Numbered from the stretch's first letter, positions 27,004 through 36,324 are shown. The stretch is 64,000 nucleotides of DNA from Rhodanobacter sp. FDAARGOS 1247 (GCF_016889805.1 NZ_CP069535.1:682001-746000); one strand, 5' to 3'. The notes: generated by a model not told the origin, from the sequence alone. Numbers and translations: made by a program.

Positions 27004-27831
27004 TCAGCGCTGGCTCGATTGGCCCGGATGGCTGTTTTCCCACTGATGCTGCTGGTCGAGCAACTCCTCGGGATCGAAGTTCTGCTCGTCCAGGCCCTGC
27101 ATCTGCTGGATGATCTCCACCGGCGGGTTGCCGTCGTAGATCTTGTACAGGCGCTGCTGCCGGTAGGCGTCGCGGATGAACACGTACGGATCATAGGCGG
27201 ACTGCAGGAAGCCCTCCGCGTCGATCGCGCGCGAGCGGATCGTCACCAGGTACATCATCTGCGGCATGTACTGCAGGCCGTTGTAGTGATGGTTGTTGGC
27301 GAACAGGGTCAGCGGATCGAAGAAATAGCTGTCCACCGGGCGCTGCCAGATGTCGCGCACGGTGCTGGGACCGAGCAGGGGCAGCATCAGGTAGTCGCCT
27401 TCCGGGGCGCCCCAGCGCGCCAGGGTGACGCCGAAATCGTTGTCTTCCAGCGGCAGGCCCAGCTGGCTGGCCGGATCGAAGAAGCCGCCGATGCCCAGGG
27501 TCAGGTTGACCAGGAACCGGCCGGTGCTCTGCAGCGCCTGCTTCGGCCGCGCCTGCAGCAGGTCGTTGGCGACCGTGATCGGCATCCGGATGTTGGTGAA
27601 GAAGTCGCTGAACGAGCGGCGCACCGGCGGGTTGGTCACCTTGCGGTAACCCAGCGCGACGGGACGGATCACCGCCTTGTCCACGGCGTCGTTGAACTTG
27701 TAGGCGCCGCGGTTGAACTTCTCCAGCGGATCGTCGGTGCGCGGCTTGGCAATCGTGCAGCCAGCCAGCAACGCGATCGCCAGCACGGGCAACCAGCGGC
27801 CAAGCAGGGAAGAGCGAAGCGAAGAAGGCAT
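27004..27831 (-). CDS. mlaA: Outer-membrane lipoprotein MlaA (VacJ)
   Basis: A 275-residue lipoprotein. The signal ends at the lipobox LLAGC (about residue 25). The mature protein has the family sequence DPLEKFNRGAYKFNDAVDKAV, RRSFSDFFTNIRMP, LGIGGFFDPASQLGL and the aromatic W-containing GPSTVRDIW segment. MlaA removes mislocalised phospholipid from the outer leaflet and passes it to MlaC. In E. coli it is unlinked to mlaFEDCB; here it is convergent and next to it. A C-terminal Gln/Asp-rich tail is longer than usual. Confidence 0.95.
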   Translation of the reverse strand: MPSSLRSSLLGRWLPVLAIALLAGCTIAKPRTDDPLEKFNRGAYKFNDAVDKAVIRPVALGYRKVTNPPVRRSFSDFFTNIRMPITVANDLLQARPKQALQSTGRFLVNLTLGIGGFFDPASQLGLPLEDNDFGVTLARWGAPEGDYLMLPLLGPSTVRDIWQRPVDSYFFDPLTLFANNHHYNGLQYMPQMMYLVTIRSRAIDAEGFLQSAYDPYVFIRDAYRQQRLYKIYDGNPPVEIIQQMQGLDEQNFDPEELLDQQHQWENSHPGQSSQR

Positions 27832-27853
27832 CAGTGCAGGGTTCGCGTCGGGG

Positions 27854-27872
27854 GACAGTTAAGTGTACTGTC
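27854..27872. promoter_or_regulatory. Dyad GACAGT-N7-ACTGTC upstream of mlaA
   Basis: GACAGT (27854-27859) and ACTGTC (27867-27872) are exact inverted halves with a 7-base spacer, lying 23 bases ahead of the mlaA ATG. The spacer plus right half includes TACACT (minus strand, 27862-27867), a plausible -10. This looks like an operator over the mlaA promoter. No regulator is known to me. Confidence 0.45.
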
Positions 27873-28026
27873 TGGTTTTGTATCTTGCACGGTTTTCGGC
27901 AGGTTTTTGCCCAGCGCGTCCATCCGTGGCCAGCCGGCCATGATACGCGCCGTGCGCATTGCCAGCAAAGCATCCGCTCAACTACACTGTCAGACCATAT
28001 AAGTCTCTATTCCCTAAGGAATTCGC

Positions 28027-28317
28027 ATGGCCCGTATTACCGTGGAGGACTGCCTTGAGGTGGTCGACAACCGTTTTGAACTGGTATTGATGGCGACCAA
28101 GCGCGCGCGCCAGCTGGAAAAGGGCGCCGAACCGGCCGTCAATCCGGATCACGACAAGCCCACCGTGCTGGCCCTGCGCGAGATCGCCGCGCGCCGCATC
28201 GATCAGGCCACGATCGACCAGATCGACAAGGCCGAGCGCGAGCGCGCCGAGCGTGAGGCGCTGGAATGGGCGGCGGCCGAAGTGGACGACGATCTCTCCA
28301 AGGGTGGCGACGACTGA
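28027..28317 (+). CDS. rpoZ: RNA polymerase omega subunit
   Basis: A 96-residue omega subunit. The N-terminal [30 protein letters not shown] is conserved omega sequence, with [16 protein letters not shown] following. Omega assists RNA polymerase assembly and forms part of the ppGpp-binding site, which fits the position directly ahead of spoT. ATG 28027 follows AAGGA (28016-28020). A TATAAG at 27998-28003 is a plausible -10. Confidence 0.96.
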   Translation: MARITVEDCLEVVDNRFELVLMATKRARQLEKGAEPAVNPDHDKPTVLALREIAARRIDQATIDQIDKAERERAEREALEWAAAEVDDDLSKGGDD

Positions 28318-28443
28318 TGGATGGCGGTTGCTGTAGCACGTGCTCGCGCGACATCGGCATGGCCGGTGTCATCCAGCGCGCACGTCCGGCAGCCGCACGC
28401 TTCTCCCGACTCGAGGCAGGCGCCTGAACAGGCGCCGGCAACG

Positions 28444-30609
28444 ATGACTGCGGCCACCCACCCCGCCACGGTCGACCTGTCCGCGCTGCCACCGTATGCG
28501 CTGGCCCTGAAGGAACGCATCAACTACCTGCCCGAAGCGCAGGTGACGCGGGTCATGCGCGCGTTCCAGATCGGCGCGCAGGCGCACGCCGGCCAGGAGC
28601 GCAAGAGCGGCGAGCCGTACATCACCCATCCGGTGGCGGTGGCGGGCATCCTGGCCGAACTGGGGCTGGATGCCGAGACGATCATCGCGGCGATCCTGCA
28701 CGACACCCTGGAAGACACCGAGCTCAGCCGCGAGGACATCGCCGCCGAGTTCGGCGAGGTCGTGGCCGAACTGGTCGACGGCGTCACCAAGCTGGACAAG
28801 ATGCGCTTCGGCACCCGCCAGGAAGCCGATGCGGAAAGCTTCCGCAAGATGCTGCTGGCGATGGCGCGCGACATCCGCGTGATCCTGATCAAGCTGTCCG
28901 ACCGGCTGCACAACATGCGCACGCTGGGCGCCAAGGACGGCTCCTCGCGCCGGCGCATTGCCCGCGAAACGCTGGAGATCTTCGCGCCGATCGCGCAGCG
29001 CCTGGGCATGAACAAGTTCAAGGCCGAGTTGCAGGACCTGGGCTTCCACGCCCTGTATCCGGATCGCTATCGCGTGATCAGCGAGCGCATCCGCGCGGCG
29101 CTCGGCAACCGACGCGAGGCGATGGGCAAGATCGAGGCGGCGCTGACCGCGCGCCTGCAGGCCGACCACCTGCCGGCCCTGGTGGTGGGGCGGATCAAGT
29201 CGCCGTGGAGCATCTATTCGAAGATGCGTGGCGAGCACAAGAGCTTCGCCCAGCTGATGGACGTCTACGGTTTCCGCGTGGTGGTCGACAGCGCGATGAG
29301 CTGCTACATGGCGCTCGGCATGGTGCACGCGCTGTACAAGCCGGTCGACAAGCGCTTCAAGGACTTCATCGCGATTCCCAAGGCGAATGGCTACCAGTCG
29401 CTGCACACCGTGCTGCTGGGGCCGTTCGGCGCGCCCATCGAGGTGCAGATCCGCACGGCCGAGATGGATTCGGTGGCCGAGAGTGGCGTGGCAGCGCACT
29501 GGGCCTACAAGACCGAGAGCGGCCCGGCCAACAGCGCGCAGGCGCGTGCGCGGGAATGGTTATCCTCGCTGGTCGACAGTTCGGCCAACACGGTGTCGTC
29601 GTCGGAGTTCATCGAGAACGTCAAGATCGACCTGTTCCCCGACGAGGTCTACCTGTTCACGCCGCGCGGCGACATCTTGTCGCTGCCGCGCAATGCCACC
29701 GCCCTGGATTTCGCCTACGCCGTGCACACCGACGTGGGCGACCACGCGGTGGCTGCGCGGGTCGACAAGCGGCTGCTGCCGCTGCGCACCCGACTGGAAT
29801 CCGGCCAACTGGTGGAGATCATCACCGCGCCGTCGGCGGTGCCGAACCCGGCATGGCTGGAAGTGGTGGTGACCGGCAAGGCGCGTGCCGCCATCCGCCA
29901 GTACCTGAAGCACCTGCAGCACGAGGACGCGGTGGATTTCGGCCATCGCATGCTCGATCGCGCGCTGGACGCCCTGGGCAGCAGCCTCGATGGCGTCCCG
30001 CCGGCGGTGCTCGACCGCTTCCTGGAGACCTCCAAGCTCAAGCGGCTGGAGGAGTTGCTGTCCGACATCGCGCTGGGCAACCGCATGCCCGACGTGGTGG
30101 CCGGCCAGTTGCTCGCCTCGCGCGGCAGGAAGGCCGGCAAGCCGCAGCTGCCGGTGCACACGCACGAGAAGATCCGCATCACCGGCGCCGAGCGCGGCGT
30201 GCTCAGCTTCGCCAACTGCTGCCACCCGCTGCCGGGCGACGACATCATCGGCTACCTGTCCTCGGGCAAGGGCATCGTGGTGCATCGCGAGGAATGCCCG
30301 AACGTGTTCGAGCTGAGCAAGTCGCCCGAACGCCGCGTGGCGATCGAATGGGACCGCGACGTGCAGGGCGACTATCGGGCCGAGCTGCGCATCGAGGTGA
30401 TCAATCGCCCCGGCGTGCTGGCCACCGTGGCCGCCGCGATCGCCGCCGCCGACTCGAACATCGAGAACGTGGAGTACGTCGAACGCGACTCCGCGGCAGC
30501 CACCCTGCTGTTCGCGATGGAAGTGAAAAGCCGCAAGCACCTGGCCGACGTGATCCGTCGCGTGCGCCGTACCGGGGTGGTCAGCGGGGCGTATCGGTAT
30601 CCGCTGTAA
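28444..30609 (+). CDS. spoT: Bifunctional (p)ppGpp synthetase/hydrolase
   Basis: A 721-residue RelA/SpoT protein. The hydrolase HD domain (about 50-200) has HDTLEDT. The synthetase domain (about 230-350) has SPWSIYSKM, DVYGFRVVV, RFKDFIAIPKANGYQSLHT and EVQIRT; the RFKD form is that of bifunctional enzymes rather than RelA. TGS (about 390-450) and a C-terminal ACT domain (about 645-720) follow, with the CCHPLPGDDI zinc-finger-like segment near 595. ATG 28444 is preferred; an in-frame ATG-like extension begins at 28321. rpoZ-spoT order is conserved. Confidence 0.95.
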   Translation: MTAATHPATVDLSALPPYALALKERINYLPEAQVTRVMRAFQIGAQAHAGQERKSGEPYITHPVAVAGILAELGLDAETIIAAILHDTLEDTELSREDIAAEFGEVVAELVDGVTKLDKMRFGTRQEADAESFRKMLLAMARDIRVILIKLSDRLHNMRTLGAKDGSSRRRIARETLEIFAPIAQRLGMNKFKAELQDLGFHALYPDRYRVISERIRAALGNRREAMGKIEAALTARLQADHLPALVVGRIKSPWSIYSKMRGEHKSFAQLMDVYGFRVVVDSAMSCYMALGMVHALYKPVDKRFKDFIAIPKANGYQSLHTVLLGPFGAPIEVQIRTAEMDSVAESGVAAHWAYKTESGPANSAQARAREWLSSLVDSSANTVSSSEFIENVKIDLFPDEVYLFTPRGDILSLPRNATALDFAYAVHTDVGDHAVAARVDKRLLPLRTRLESGQLVEIITAPSAVPNPAWLEVVVTGKARAAIRQYLKHLQHEDAVDFGHRMLDRALDALGSSLDGVPPAVLDRFLETSKLKRLEELLSDIALGNRMPDVVAGQLLASRGRKAGKPQLPVHTHEKIRITGAERGVLSFANCCHPLPGDDIIGYLSSGKGIVVHREECPNVFELSKSPERRVAIEWDRDVQGDYRAELRIEVINRPGVLATVAAAIAAADSNIENVEYVERDSAAATLLFAMEVKSRKHLADVIRRVRRTGVVSGAYRYPL

Positions 30610-30611
30610 GC

Positions 30612-30739
30612 CGGGAATGGAGAATCGGCAATGGTTCGCCGTTTCGATGCTCCGGGGTTTGCATGGCCACGACGACGCGATAACTTTCCCGATTCCCGAT
30701 TCCCGATTCCCGATTCCCGATTCCCGATTCCCGATTCCC
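30612..30739. repeat. Inverted heptamer repeat with seven GATTCCC copies
   Basis: The right part (30691-30739) is seven exact tandem copies of GATTCCC. The left flank (CGGGAATGGAGAATCGGCAATGG, read from 30612 in pieces) is inverted relative to it, so the element can form a long hairpin. Two relatives in this window use the same plan (33354-33403, 59976-60060). Confidence 0.85.
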
Positions 30740-30751
30740 TGAGGAAACCCC

Positions 30752-31135
30752 ATGTCCCGCAGCATCATCACCACCGAACAGGCGCCGGCCGCGATCGGTC
30801 CGTATTCGCAGGCGGTACGAGCCGGCAACACCGTTTACTTCTCCGGCCAGATTCCGCTGGACCCGGCCACCGGCGCGCTGGTCGATGGCGATGTCACCGC
30901 GCAGACACGGCGCGTGTTCGACAACCTCACGGCGGTGGCCACGGCCGCCGGCGGCTCGCTGGCGCAGATCGTGCGGGTGGGCATCTACGTCACCGACCTG
31001 GCGAACTTCGCCGCGGTGAACGCGGTGATGGCGGAATACTTCCAGCTGCCGTATCCGGCGCGCTCCACGATCGAGGTATCCGCGCTGCCGAAGGCGGCCC
31101 AGGTCGAGGTGGACGCGGTGATGGTGCTGTCCTGA
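30752..31135 (+). CDS. ridA: RidA family enamine/imine deaminase
   Basis: A 127-residue protein of the YjgF/RidA family that hydrolyses reactive 2-aminoacrylate and related imines. Hallmarks are [22 protein letters not shown] and, at the C-terminus, [21 protein letters not shown] with the active-site arginine. ATG 30752 follows GAGGA, which directly abuts the end of the heptamer repeat. Located between spoT and recG, as in many gammaproteobacteria. Confidence 0.95.
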   Translation: MSRSIITTEQAPAAIGPYSQAVRAGNTVYFSGQIPLDPATGALVDGDVTAQTRRVFDNLTAVATAAGGSLAQIVRVGIYVTDLANFAAVNAVMAEYFQLPYPARSTIEVSALPKAAQVEVDAVMVLS

Positions 31136-31230
31136 GCGACATCGGCTGATCCAGCGCGAGGCCGACGCCGACAGCATGCGTCGCCGTCCGGCTTACGATG
31201 GATGAGGATGCTCGGGTAGGCTTGTCGTTC

Positions 31231-33345
31231 ATGGCCACACGTCCCGCCCGCCCCGCAGTCCCCATCGACACCGATCCCGGCCTCACGCCGGTCGGCAAGC
31301 TGCCGGGAGTGGGGCCGGCGCTGGTCGCGTCGCTGGCCCGGCTGGGCCTGGAACGGGTGCAGGACCTGTGGTTCCACCTGCCTTTGCGCTACGAGGACAA
31401 GACCCGGGTTACCCCGATCGCCGAGCTGCGTCCGGGCGACCGGGCCCAGGTCGAAGGCGTGGTCGAGGCGGTCGAGCGGGGCTTTCGCTATCGACCCCAG
31501 CTGAAAGTGGCGATCGGCGACGACAGCCGGCAGACCCTGCTGCTGCGCTTCTTCCATTTCAATCGCGCCCAGGCCGAGCAGTTGCTGCCGGGCGCGCGAC
31601 TGCTTTGTTACGGCGAGGTTCGCCATGGCGCGCAGGGCCTGGAAATGGTGCATCCGACTTACCAGCGCCTGACCGGCGAGGCCGTGGCGGCCGTCGACGA
31701 CCTGCTCAGCCCGGTCTATCCGACCACCGAGGGGCTGGGGCCGAAGCGGCTGGCCGGGGTGATCGGCAAGGCACTGGCGCTGCTGCCACCCGCGGCCCAA
31801 CTGGAGCTGATTCCGTCGGCGCTGTGCGCCGAACATGGCCTTACGTCGCTGCGTGACGCACTGCTGTACGTGCATCGCCCGCCGCCGGACGCGCGCCTGG
31901 ACCAGTTGGTGCTGGGCCGGCATCCGGCGCAGCAGCGACTGGCGTTCGAGGAGTTGCTGACCCAGCACCTGAGCCTGCGCCGCATGCGCGAGGCGGTGCG
32001 TCGCCGCCGTGCGCCGAAGCTCGGTGGTGACGGCGGGCTGCGCCGGCAGTTGCTGGCCAGCCTGTCGTTCCGGCTGACGGCGGCGCAGCAGCGGGTCACC
32101 GACGAAGTGGCTGGCGACCTGGCACGCAACCATCCGATGCTGCGACTGGTGCAGGGCGACGTTGGCAGCGGCAAGACCGTGGTGGCGGCGCTGGCTGCGC
32201 TGGCGGCGGTCGAAGCCGGTCATCAGGTGGCGTTGATGGCGCCGACCGAACTGCTGGCCGAACAGCACCTGCACAATTTCCGGCACTGGCTGCAGCCGCT
32301 CGGCATCGAGCTCGAGTGGCTGGCTGGCAAGGTCACCGGCAAGGCGCGCCAGCAGGCGCTGGCCCGGGTTGCCGGCGGTGCAGCGGTGGTGATCGGCACC
32401 CACGCGCTGATGCAGGAGGGCGTGGCGTTTGAACGGCTCGGTCTGGTGATCGTCGACGAACAGCACCGCTTCGGCGTGCAGCAACGCCTGGCCCTGCGCG
32501 ACAAGGGCAGGGACGGGCAACTGGTGCCGCACCAGCTGGTGCTGACCGCGACGCCGATCCCGCGCACGCTGGCGATGAGCGCGTATGCCGACCTGGATGT
32601 CTCGTCGATCGACGAACTGCCGCCCGGACGCACGCCGGTGCAGACCATCGCGATCTCCAACGCGCGGCGGATCGAGGTGATCGAGCGCATCCACGCCGCT
32701 TGCGGCGAGGGGCGCCAGGTGTACTGGGTGTGCACCCTGATCGAGGAATCCGAGCAACTGCGTGCGCAGGCGGCCGAAGTGGCGCACGCGGAACTTTCCG
32801 CGGCGCTGGCCGGCTTCAAGGTCGGCCTGATCCATGGCCGCATGAAGCCGAAGGAAAAGCAGGCGGTGATGGATGCGTTCAAGGCCGGCGAGCTCGCCGT
32901 GCTGGTGGCCACCACGGTGATCGAGGTCGGCGTGGACGTGCCGAACGCCAGCCTGATGGTGATCGAGAACAGCGAGCGGCTGGGCCTGGCCCAGTTGCAC
33001 CAGTTGCGCGGCCGGGTCGGCCGCGGCGCGGTGGCCTCCAACTGCGTGCTGCTGTACCAGCCGCCGCTGGGCCAGCTGGCACGCGAGCGCCTGCAGGTGA
33101 TGCGGGAAACCAGCGACGGGTTCCGCGTCGCCGAAAAGGACCTGGAGCTGCGCGGGCCCGGCGAAGTGCTGGGTACCCGCCAGACGGGGCAGCTCAGTTT
33201 CCGCATCGCCGACCTCACCCGCGACGCACACCTGTTGCCGGCCGTGCAGCAGGTCGGCGAACGGATGCTGGCGGAGCATCCGCAGCAGACCGGCCAGTTG
33301 ATCGAGCGCTGGATCGGCGGCGCCGCCCGTTACGCGCATGCGTGA
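31231..33345 (+). CDS. recG: ATP-dependent DNA helicase RecG
   Basis: A 704-residue (E. coli 693) helicase that rewinds stalled forks and processes recombination intermediates. The N-terminal wedge/OB region runs to about 250. The motor has Walker A GDVGSGKT, Walker B DEQHR, GTHALM, TATPIPRTLAM and, in the second lobe, VEVGVDVPNAS and QLRGRVGRG. ATG 31231 is preferred; ATG 31198 is in frame. The stop is followed by a small relative of the heptamer repeat. Confidence 0.96.
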   Translation: MATRPARPAVPIDTDPGLTPVGKLPGVGPALVASLARLGLERVQDLWFHLPLRYEDKTRVTPIAELRPGDRAQVEGVVEAVERGFRYRPQLKVAIGDDSRQTLLLRFFHFNRAQAEQLLPGARLLCYGEVRHGAQGLEMVHPTYQRLTGEAVAAVDDLLSPVYPTTEGLGPKRLAGVIGKALALLPPAAQLELIPSALCAEHGLTSLRDALLYVHRPPPDARLDQLVLGRHPAQQRLAFEELLTQHLSLRRMREAVRRRRAPKLGGDGGLRRQLLASLSFRLTAAQQRVTDEVAGDLARNHPMLRLVQGDVGSGKTVVAALAALAAVEAGHQVALMAPTELLAEQHLHNFRHWLQPLGIELEWLAGKVTGKARQQALARVAGGAAVVIGTHALMQEGVAFERLGLVIVDEQHRFGVQQRLALRDKGRDGQLVPHQLVLTATPIPRTLAMSAYADLDVSSIDELPPGRTPVQTIAISNARRIEVIERIHAACGEGRQVYWVCTLIEESEQLRAQAAEVAHAELSAALAGFKVGLIHGRMKPKEKQAVMDAFKAGELAVLVATTVIEVGVDVPNASLMVIENSERLGLAQLHQLRGRVGRGAVASNCVLLYQPPLGQLARERLQVMRETSDGFRVAEKDLELRGPGEVLGTRQTGQLSFRIADLTRDAHLLPAVQQVGERMLAEHPQQTGQLIERWIGGAARYAHA

Positions 33346-33353
33346 GGGGTGAG

Positions 33354-33403
33354 GCGGGAATCGGGGCGAAGCGCTGGCTTCTGTTCCCCGTTCCCGGTTC
33401 CCT
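33354..33403. repeat. Short heptamer-type inverted repeat after recG
   Basis: GCGGGAATCGGGGCG and the inverted TTCCCCGTTCCCGGTTCCC flank a GAAGCGCTGGCTTCTG core. It shares arms and core with the element at 59976-60060. Confidence 0.7.
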
Positions 33404-33439
33404 TTAAGCTACCCCGTTGATCTCACCCGACCTGTCCAC

Positions 33440-34375
33440 ATGACCAAGCCGCAACTCCTGATCGACACCGATCCCGGTGTCGACGATGCCCTCGCCATCC
33501 TGATGGCTTACGCCCATGCCGATCTGGCCGGCCTCAGCATCGCCGCGGGCAACGTGGGCCTGGGCCACACCGTGCGCAACGCGCGCACCCTGGTCGACCT
33601 GGTGGGCATGACGACGCCGGTCTTCGCCGGGTGCGCCATGCCGCTGGTGCGCGCGCCGGAAGAAGACGCCGCCTTCGTGCATGGCCAGGACGGTTTCGGC
33701 GACGTGGGTTTCGCCGAACCCGCCGCCGCGGTGTCGACCGAGTCGGCGGCGCTGGCGCTGTTGCGCCTGACCCGCGAGCGCCCCGGCGAGTTGACCCTGG
33801 TGGCGCTGGGCCCGCTGACCAACCTGGCGCTGGCGCTGCGGCTGGACCCGGGCCTGCCCGAACGGGTGGCGCGACTGGTGGTGATGGGTGGCGCGGTCAC
33901 CGGTCACGGCAACACCGGCAAGGTGCCGGCGGAATTCAACATCGGCTTCGACCCCGAGGCGGCCCACGTGGTGTTCGAGGCGTTCCCGGCATTCGACCTG
34001 GTCGACTGGGAAGCCACCCTGCGGCACGCCTTCGACGATGCCGAGTTCGACGGCTGGCTGGCCGCCGGCGACCATCGCGCGGATTTCTTCGGGCGGATCG
34101 TGGCCACGGCGCGTCGCTACAACGCCCTGCACGAACGCACGGGGCTGGTCGCCGCGGACGCCCTGGCGATGGCCGTCGCGCTGGACCCCTCGATCGTCAC
34201 CCGCAGCGAAAGGCGGGCGGTGGCGGTGGAGCTGGATGGTCGACTGACCCGCGGCGCCACCGTGGTCGACTGGACGGCGCGGCTGGGCCGACCGGCCCAG
34301 GCGAACATCGTGCTGGAGGTAGACCAGGCCCGCTTTGCGGCGATGGTGAAGCGCGCGCTGGGCGTTCCGGGCTGA
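33440..34375 (+). CDS. Nucleoside hydrolase
   Basis: A 311-residue inosine/uridine-preferring nucleoside hydrolase family protein that cleaves the N-glycosidic bond of ribonucleosides. The calcium-binding DTDPGVDDA is at residues 9-17, followed by AGNVGLGHTVRNA, TLVALGPLTNLALAL, VVMGGAV and the AEFNIGFDPEAA segment near residue 165. The late ADALAMAV supplies the final conserved Asp. Substrate preference cannot be read with confidence. It follows recG and precedes rpmE2. Confidence 0.92.
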   Translation: MTKPQLLIDTDPGVDDALAILMAYAHADLAGLSIAAGNVGLGHTVRNARTLVDLVGMTTPVFAGCAMPLVRAPEEDAAFVHGQDGFGDVGFAEPAAAVSTESAALALLRLTRERPGELTLVALGPLTNLALALRLDPGLPERVARLVVMGGAVTGHGNTGKVPAEFNIGFDPEAAHVVFEAFPAFDLVDWEATLRHAFDDAEFDGWLAAGDHRADFFGRIVATARRYNALHERTGLVAADALAMAVALDPSIVTRSERRAVAVELDGRLTRGATVVDWTARLGRPAQANIVLEVDQARFAAMVKRALGVPG

Positions 34376-34393
34376 TCCGCGGGCCGGGGCGAC

Positions 34394-34423
34394 TTGCGCA
34401 GCCAGGCGCATCCTCGTTACAAT
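34394..34423 (+). promoter_or_regulatory. Candidate promoter of rpmE2
   Basis: TTGCGC (34394-34399) and TACAAT (34418-34423) are 18 bases apart and lie about 35 bases ahead of the rpmE2 ATG. No Zur-type operator could be identified by eye. Confidence 0.55.
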
Positions 34424-34456
34424 GCCGCTCTTTTCACCACCGCTTTAGAGCCAGCC

Positions 34457-34711
34457 ATGAAGCCTGATATCCATCCGAATTACGTCCCGGTGGTGTTCCA
34501 GGACCTGTCGTCCGACTTCTCGTTCCTGACCAAGTCGACCATGTCCAGCAAGGAAACCATCAAGTGGGAAGACGGCAACGAGTACCCGCTGATCAAGGTG
34601 GATATCTCCAGCCATTCGCACCCGTTCTACACCGGCAAGCAGAAGACGCTTGACGTGGGCGGCCGCGTCGACAAGTTCCGTCGCCGTTACGCGGGCTCCG
34701 TCAAGGAGTAA
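34457..34711 (+). CDS. rpmE2: 50S ribosomal protein L31 type B
   Basis: An 84-residue L31 of the zinc-free B type. It starts [16 protein letters not shown] and has the [13 protein letters not shown] segment; the CxxC pair of zinc-binding L31 is absent. In species with both forms, type B replaces type A in zinc limitation; whether this genome has a second L31 cannot be seen here. Start is ATG 34457. A strong terminator lies 74 bases downstream. Confidence 0.95.
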   Translation: MKPDIHPNYVPVVFQDLSSDFSFLTKSTMSSKETIKWEDGNEYPLIKVDISSHSHPFYTGKQKTLDVGGRVDKFRRRYAGSVKE

Positions 34712-34784
34712 TCGCCGGTTGCTGCGGGCCGGTTGCTGCAGGCGCCTGGCGCCGGTCAGCAGATCCGATCGCCAACGCGGTTCG

Positions 34785-34823
34785 AAGACACGGGGCAGGC
34801 GCAGGCCTGCCCCGTGTCTTTTC
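34785..34823 (+). terminator. Strong hairpin terminator after rpmE2
   Basis: A perfect 16-bp stem, AAGACACGGGGCAGGC and GCCTGCCCCGTGTCTT, with the loop GCAG and a TTT tail (34819-34822). It isolates rpmE2 from gltA. Confidence 0.85.
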
Positions 34824-34830
34824 GTGTCCG

Positions 34831-34878
34831 GCATTCGACCATTCGCCATCGAATGCGCGCGTGGCCTTGTGCGATAAT
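34831..34878 (+). promoter_or_regulatory. Dyad and -10 of the gltA promoter
   Basis: GCATTCGA (34831-34838) and TCGAATGC (34849-34856) form an exact 8-bp inverted repeat with a 10-base spacer. Seventeen bases after a position overlapping its right half lies GATAAT (34873-34878), the likely gltA -10. The -35 would sit at 34850-34855, inside the dyad, so it may be an operator for a regulator of citrate synthase. Confidence 0.5.
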
Positions 34879-34950
34879 GGCGGGTGAGCTGACGCCAAGG
34901 CGTTCGTTGCTTCGGCTGTTTTCCCCGGCCGCCGAAGCCAGGCATTCCGC

Positions 34951-34985
34951 ACCGGACGGCATCGCCCATGGCGATGCCGTCCGGT
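34951..34985 (+). promoter_or_regulatory. 15-bp inverted repeat in the gltA leader
   Basis: ACCGGACGGCATCGC and GCGATGCCGTCCGGT are perfect inverted copies around CCATG. The hairpin ends about 26 bases before the gltA start, ahead of AAGGAG. There is no T tract, so it is a leader structure rather than a terminator. Confidence 0.6.
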
Positions 34986-35011
34986 GATGACCCACATGCA
35001 AGGAGATTTCC

Positions 35012-36307
35012 GTGTCCGATCCCAAGATCGTCAAGTTGGTGGATGAGTCGACCAGTCGCAGCAGCGAGCTGCCCCTGGTCAGCGGCACGCTGGGACCAGC
35101 GTGCATCGACATCGCCACCCTGTACAAGGACACCGGCCATTTCACCTACGACCCGGGTTTCGGCAGCACCGCCAGCACCAAGAGTGCGATCACCTACATC
35201 GACGGTGACAAGGGCGTGCTGCTGTATCGCGGTTACCCGATCGAGCAGCTGGCGGAGAAGTCCAGCTTCCTAGAGGTGGCCTACCTGCTGCTGAACGGCG
35301 AGCTGCCCAAGGCGGACGAGTTTGCTGCGTTCGAGCACGATGTCTCGCATCACACCATGCTGCACGAGTCGCTGAAGAACTTCTTCCAGGGCTTCCACCA
35401 CGACGCGCACCCGATGGCGATGCTGGCCGCGGCCGTCGCCTCGTTGTCGGCGTTCTACCACGACGACCTCAACGTCGATGATCCGGCCGACCGCAAGCTG
35501 GCCGCGATCCGCCTGATCGCCAAGATGCCGACGATCGCCGCGGCCTGCTACCGCTATTCGATCGGCTGGCCGTCGCGCTATCCGCGCAACAACCTCGAGT
35601 ACGTCGACCGTTTCCTGCACATGATGTTCGAGGTGCCGAGCGAGCCGTTGCAGATGAATCCGGTCGCGGCCAAGGCGCTGGACCTGCTGTTCATCCTGCA
35701 CGCCGACCACGAGCAGAACGCGTCGACCTCGACTGTGCGCCTGGTCGGTTCCACCGGCGCCAATCCGTATGCGTCGATCGCCGCCGGCATCACCGCGCTG
35801 TGGGGCCCGGCCCACGGTGGCGCGAACGAGGCCGTGCTCAAGCAGCTCGAGGAAATCGGCAGCCCGGACAACGTCGAGTCGGCGATCCTGCGCGCCAAGG
35901 ACAAGAACGACAGCTTCCGCCTGATGGGCTTCGGCCATCGCGTGTACAAGAACTTCGACCCGCGCGCGAAGATCATCCGCGAGATGTGCCACAAGGTGCT
36001 GGCCGAACTGGGTGTGAAGGATCCGCTGCTGGATGTGGCGATGAAGCTGGAAGAGGCGGCGCTGAAGGACGAATACTTCATCGAGCGCAAGCTGTATCCG
36101 AACGTCGATTTCTACTCGGGCATCATCTACAAGGCGCTGGGCATTCCCACCGAGATGTTCACCGTGATGTTCGCCATCGCCCGCACCGCCGGCTGGATCG
36201 CGCACTGGATCGAGCAGCATGAAACGCCGGGATCGCGGATCGGTCGCCCGCGCCAGGTCTATACCGGTGCCGACGTGCGCGACTTCGTGCCGACGACGAA
36301 GCGCTGA
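35012..36307 (+). CDS. gltA: Citrate synthase
   Basis: A 431-residue type II citrate synthase that joins oxaloacetate and acetyl-CoA to open the TCA cycle. The N-terminal TFTYDPGF-like [63 protein letters not shown] and [16 protein letters not shown] (catalytic His and Asp region) are clear. GTG 35012 follows AAGGAG with a long 5' leader (from about 34885) carrying inverted repeats. Confidence 0.97.
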   Translation: MSDPKIVKLVDESTSRSSELPLVSGTLGPACIDIATLYKDTGHFTYDPGFGSTASTKSAITYIDGDKGVLLYRGYPIEQLAEKSSFLEVAYLLLNGELPKADEFAAFEHDVSHHTMLHESLKNFFQGFHHDAHPMAMLAAAVASLSAFYHDDLNVDDPADRKLAAIRLIAKMPTIAAACYRYSIGWPSRYPRNNLEYVDRFLHMMFEVPSEPLQMNPVAAKALDLLFILHADHEQNASTSTVRLVGSTGANPYASIAAGITALWGPAHGGANEAVLKQLEEIGSPDNVESAILRAKDKNDSFRLMGFGHRVYKNFDPRAKIIREMCHKVLAELGVKDPLLDVAMKLEEAALKDEYFIERKLYPNVDFYSGIIYKALGIPTEMFTVMFAIARTAGWIAHWIEQHETPGSRIGRPRQVYTGADVRDFVPTTKR

Positions 36308-36324
36308 GCATCTGCGGTTGAAGG

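Noticed and set aside
30691..30739. CRISPR-like array (seven direct repeats)
   Set aside because: The units are 7 bases, adjacent without spacers, and there are no cas genes; it is a simple tandem repeat.
34951..34985. Terminator in front of gltA
   Set aside because: The hairpin is strong but no T tract follows and it sits just before a ribosome binding site, so a leader element is more likely.
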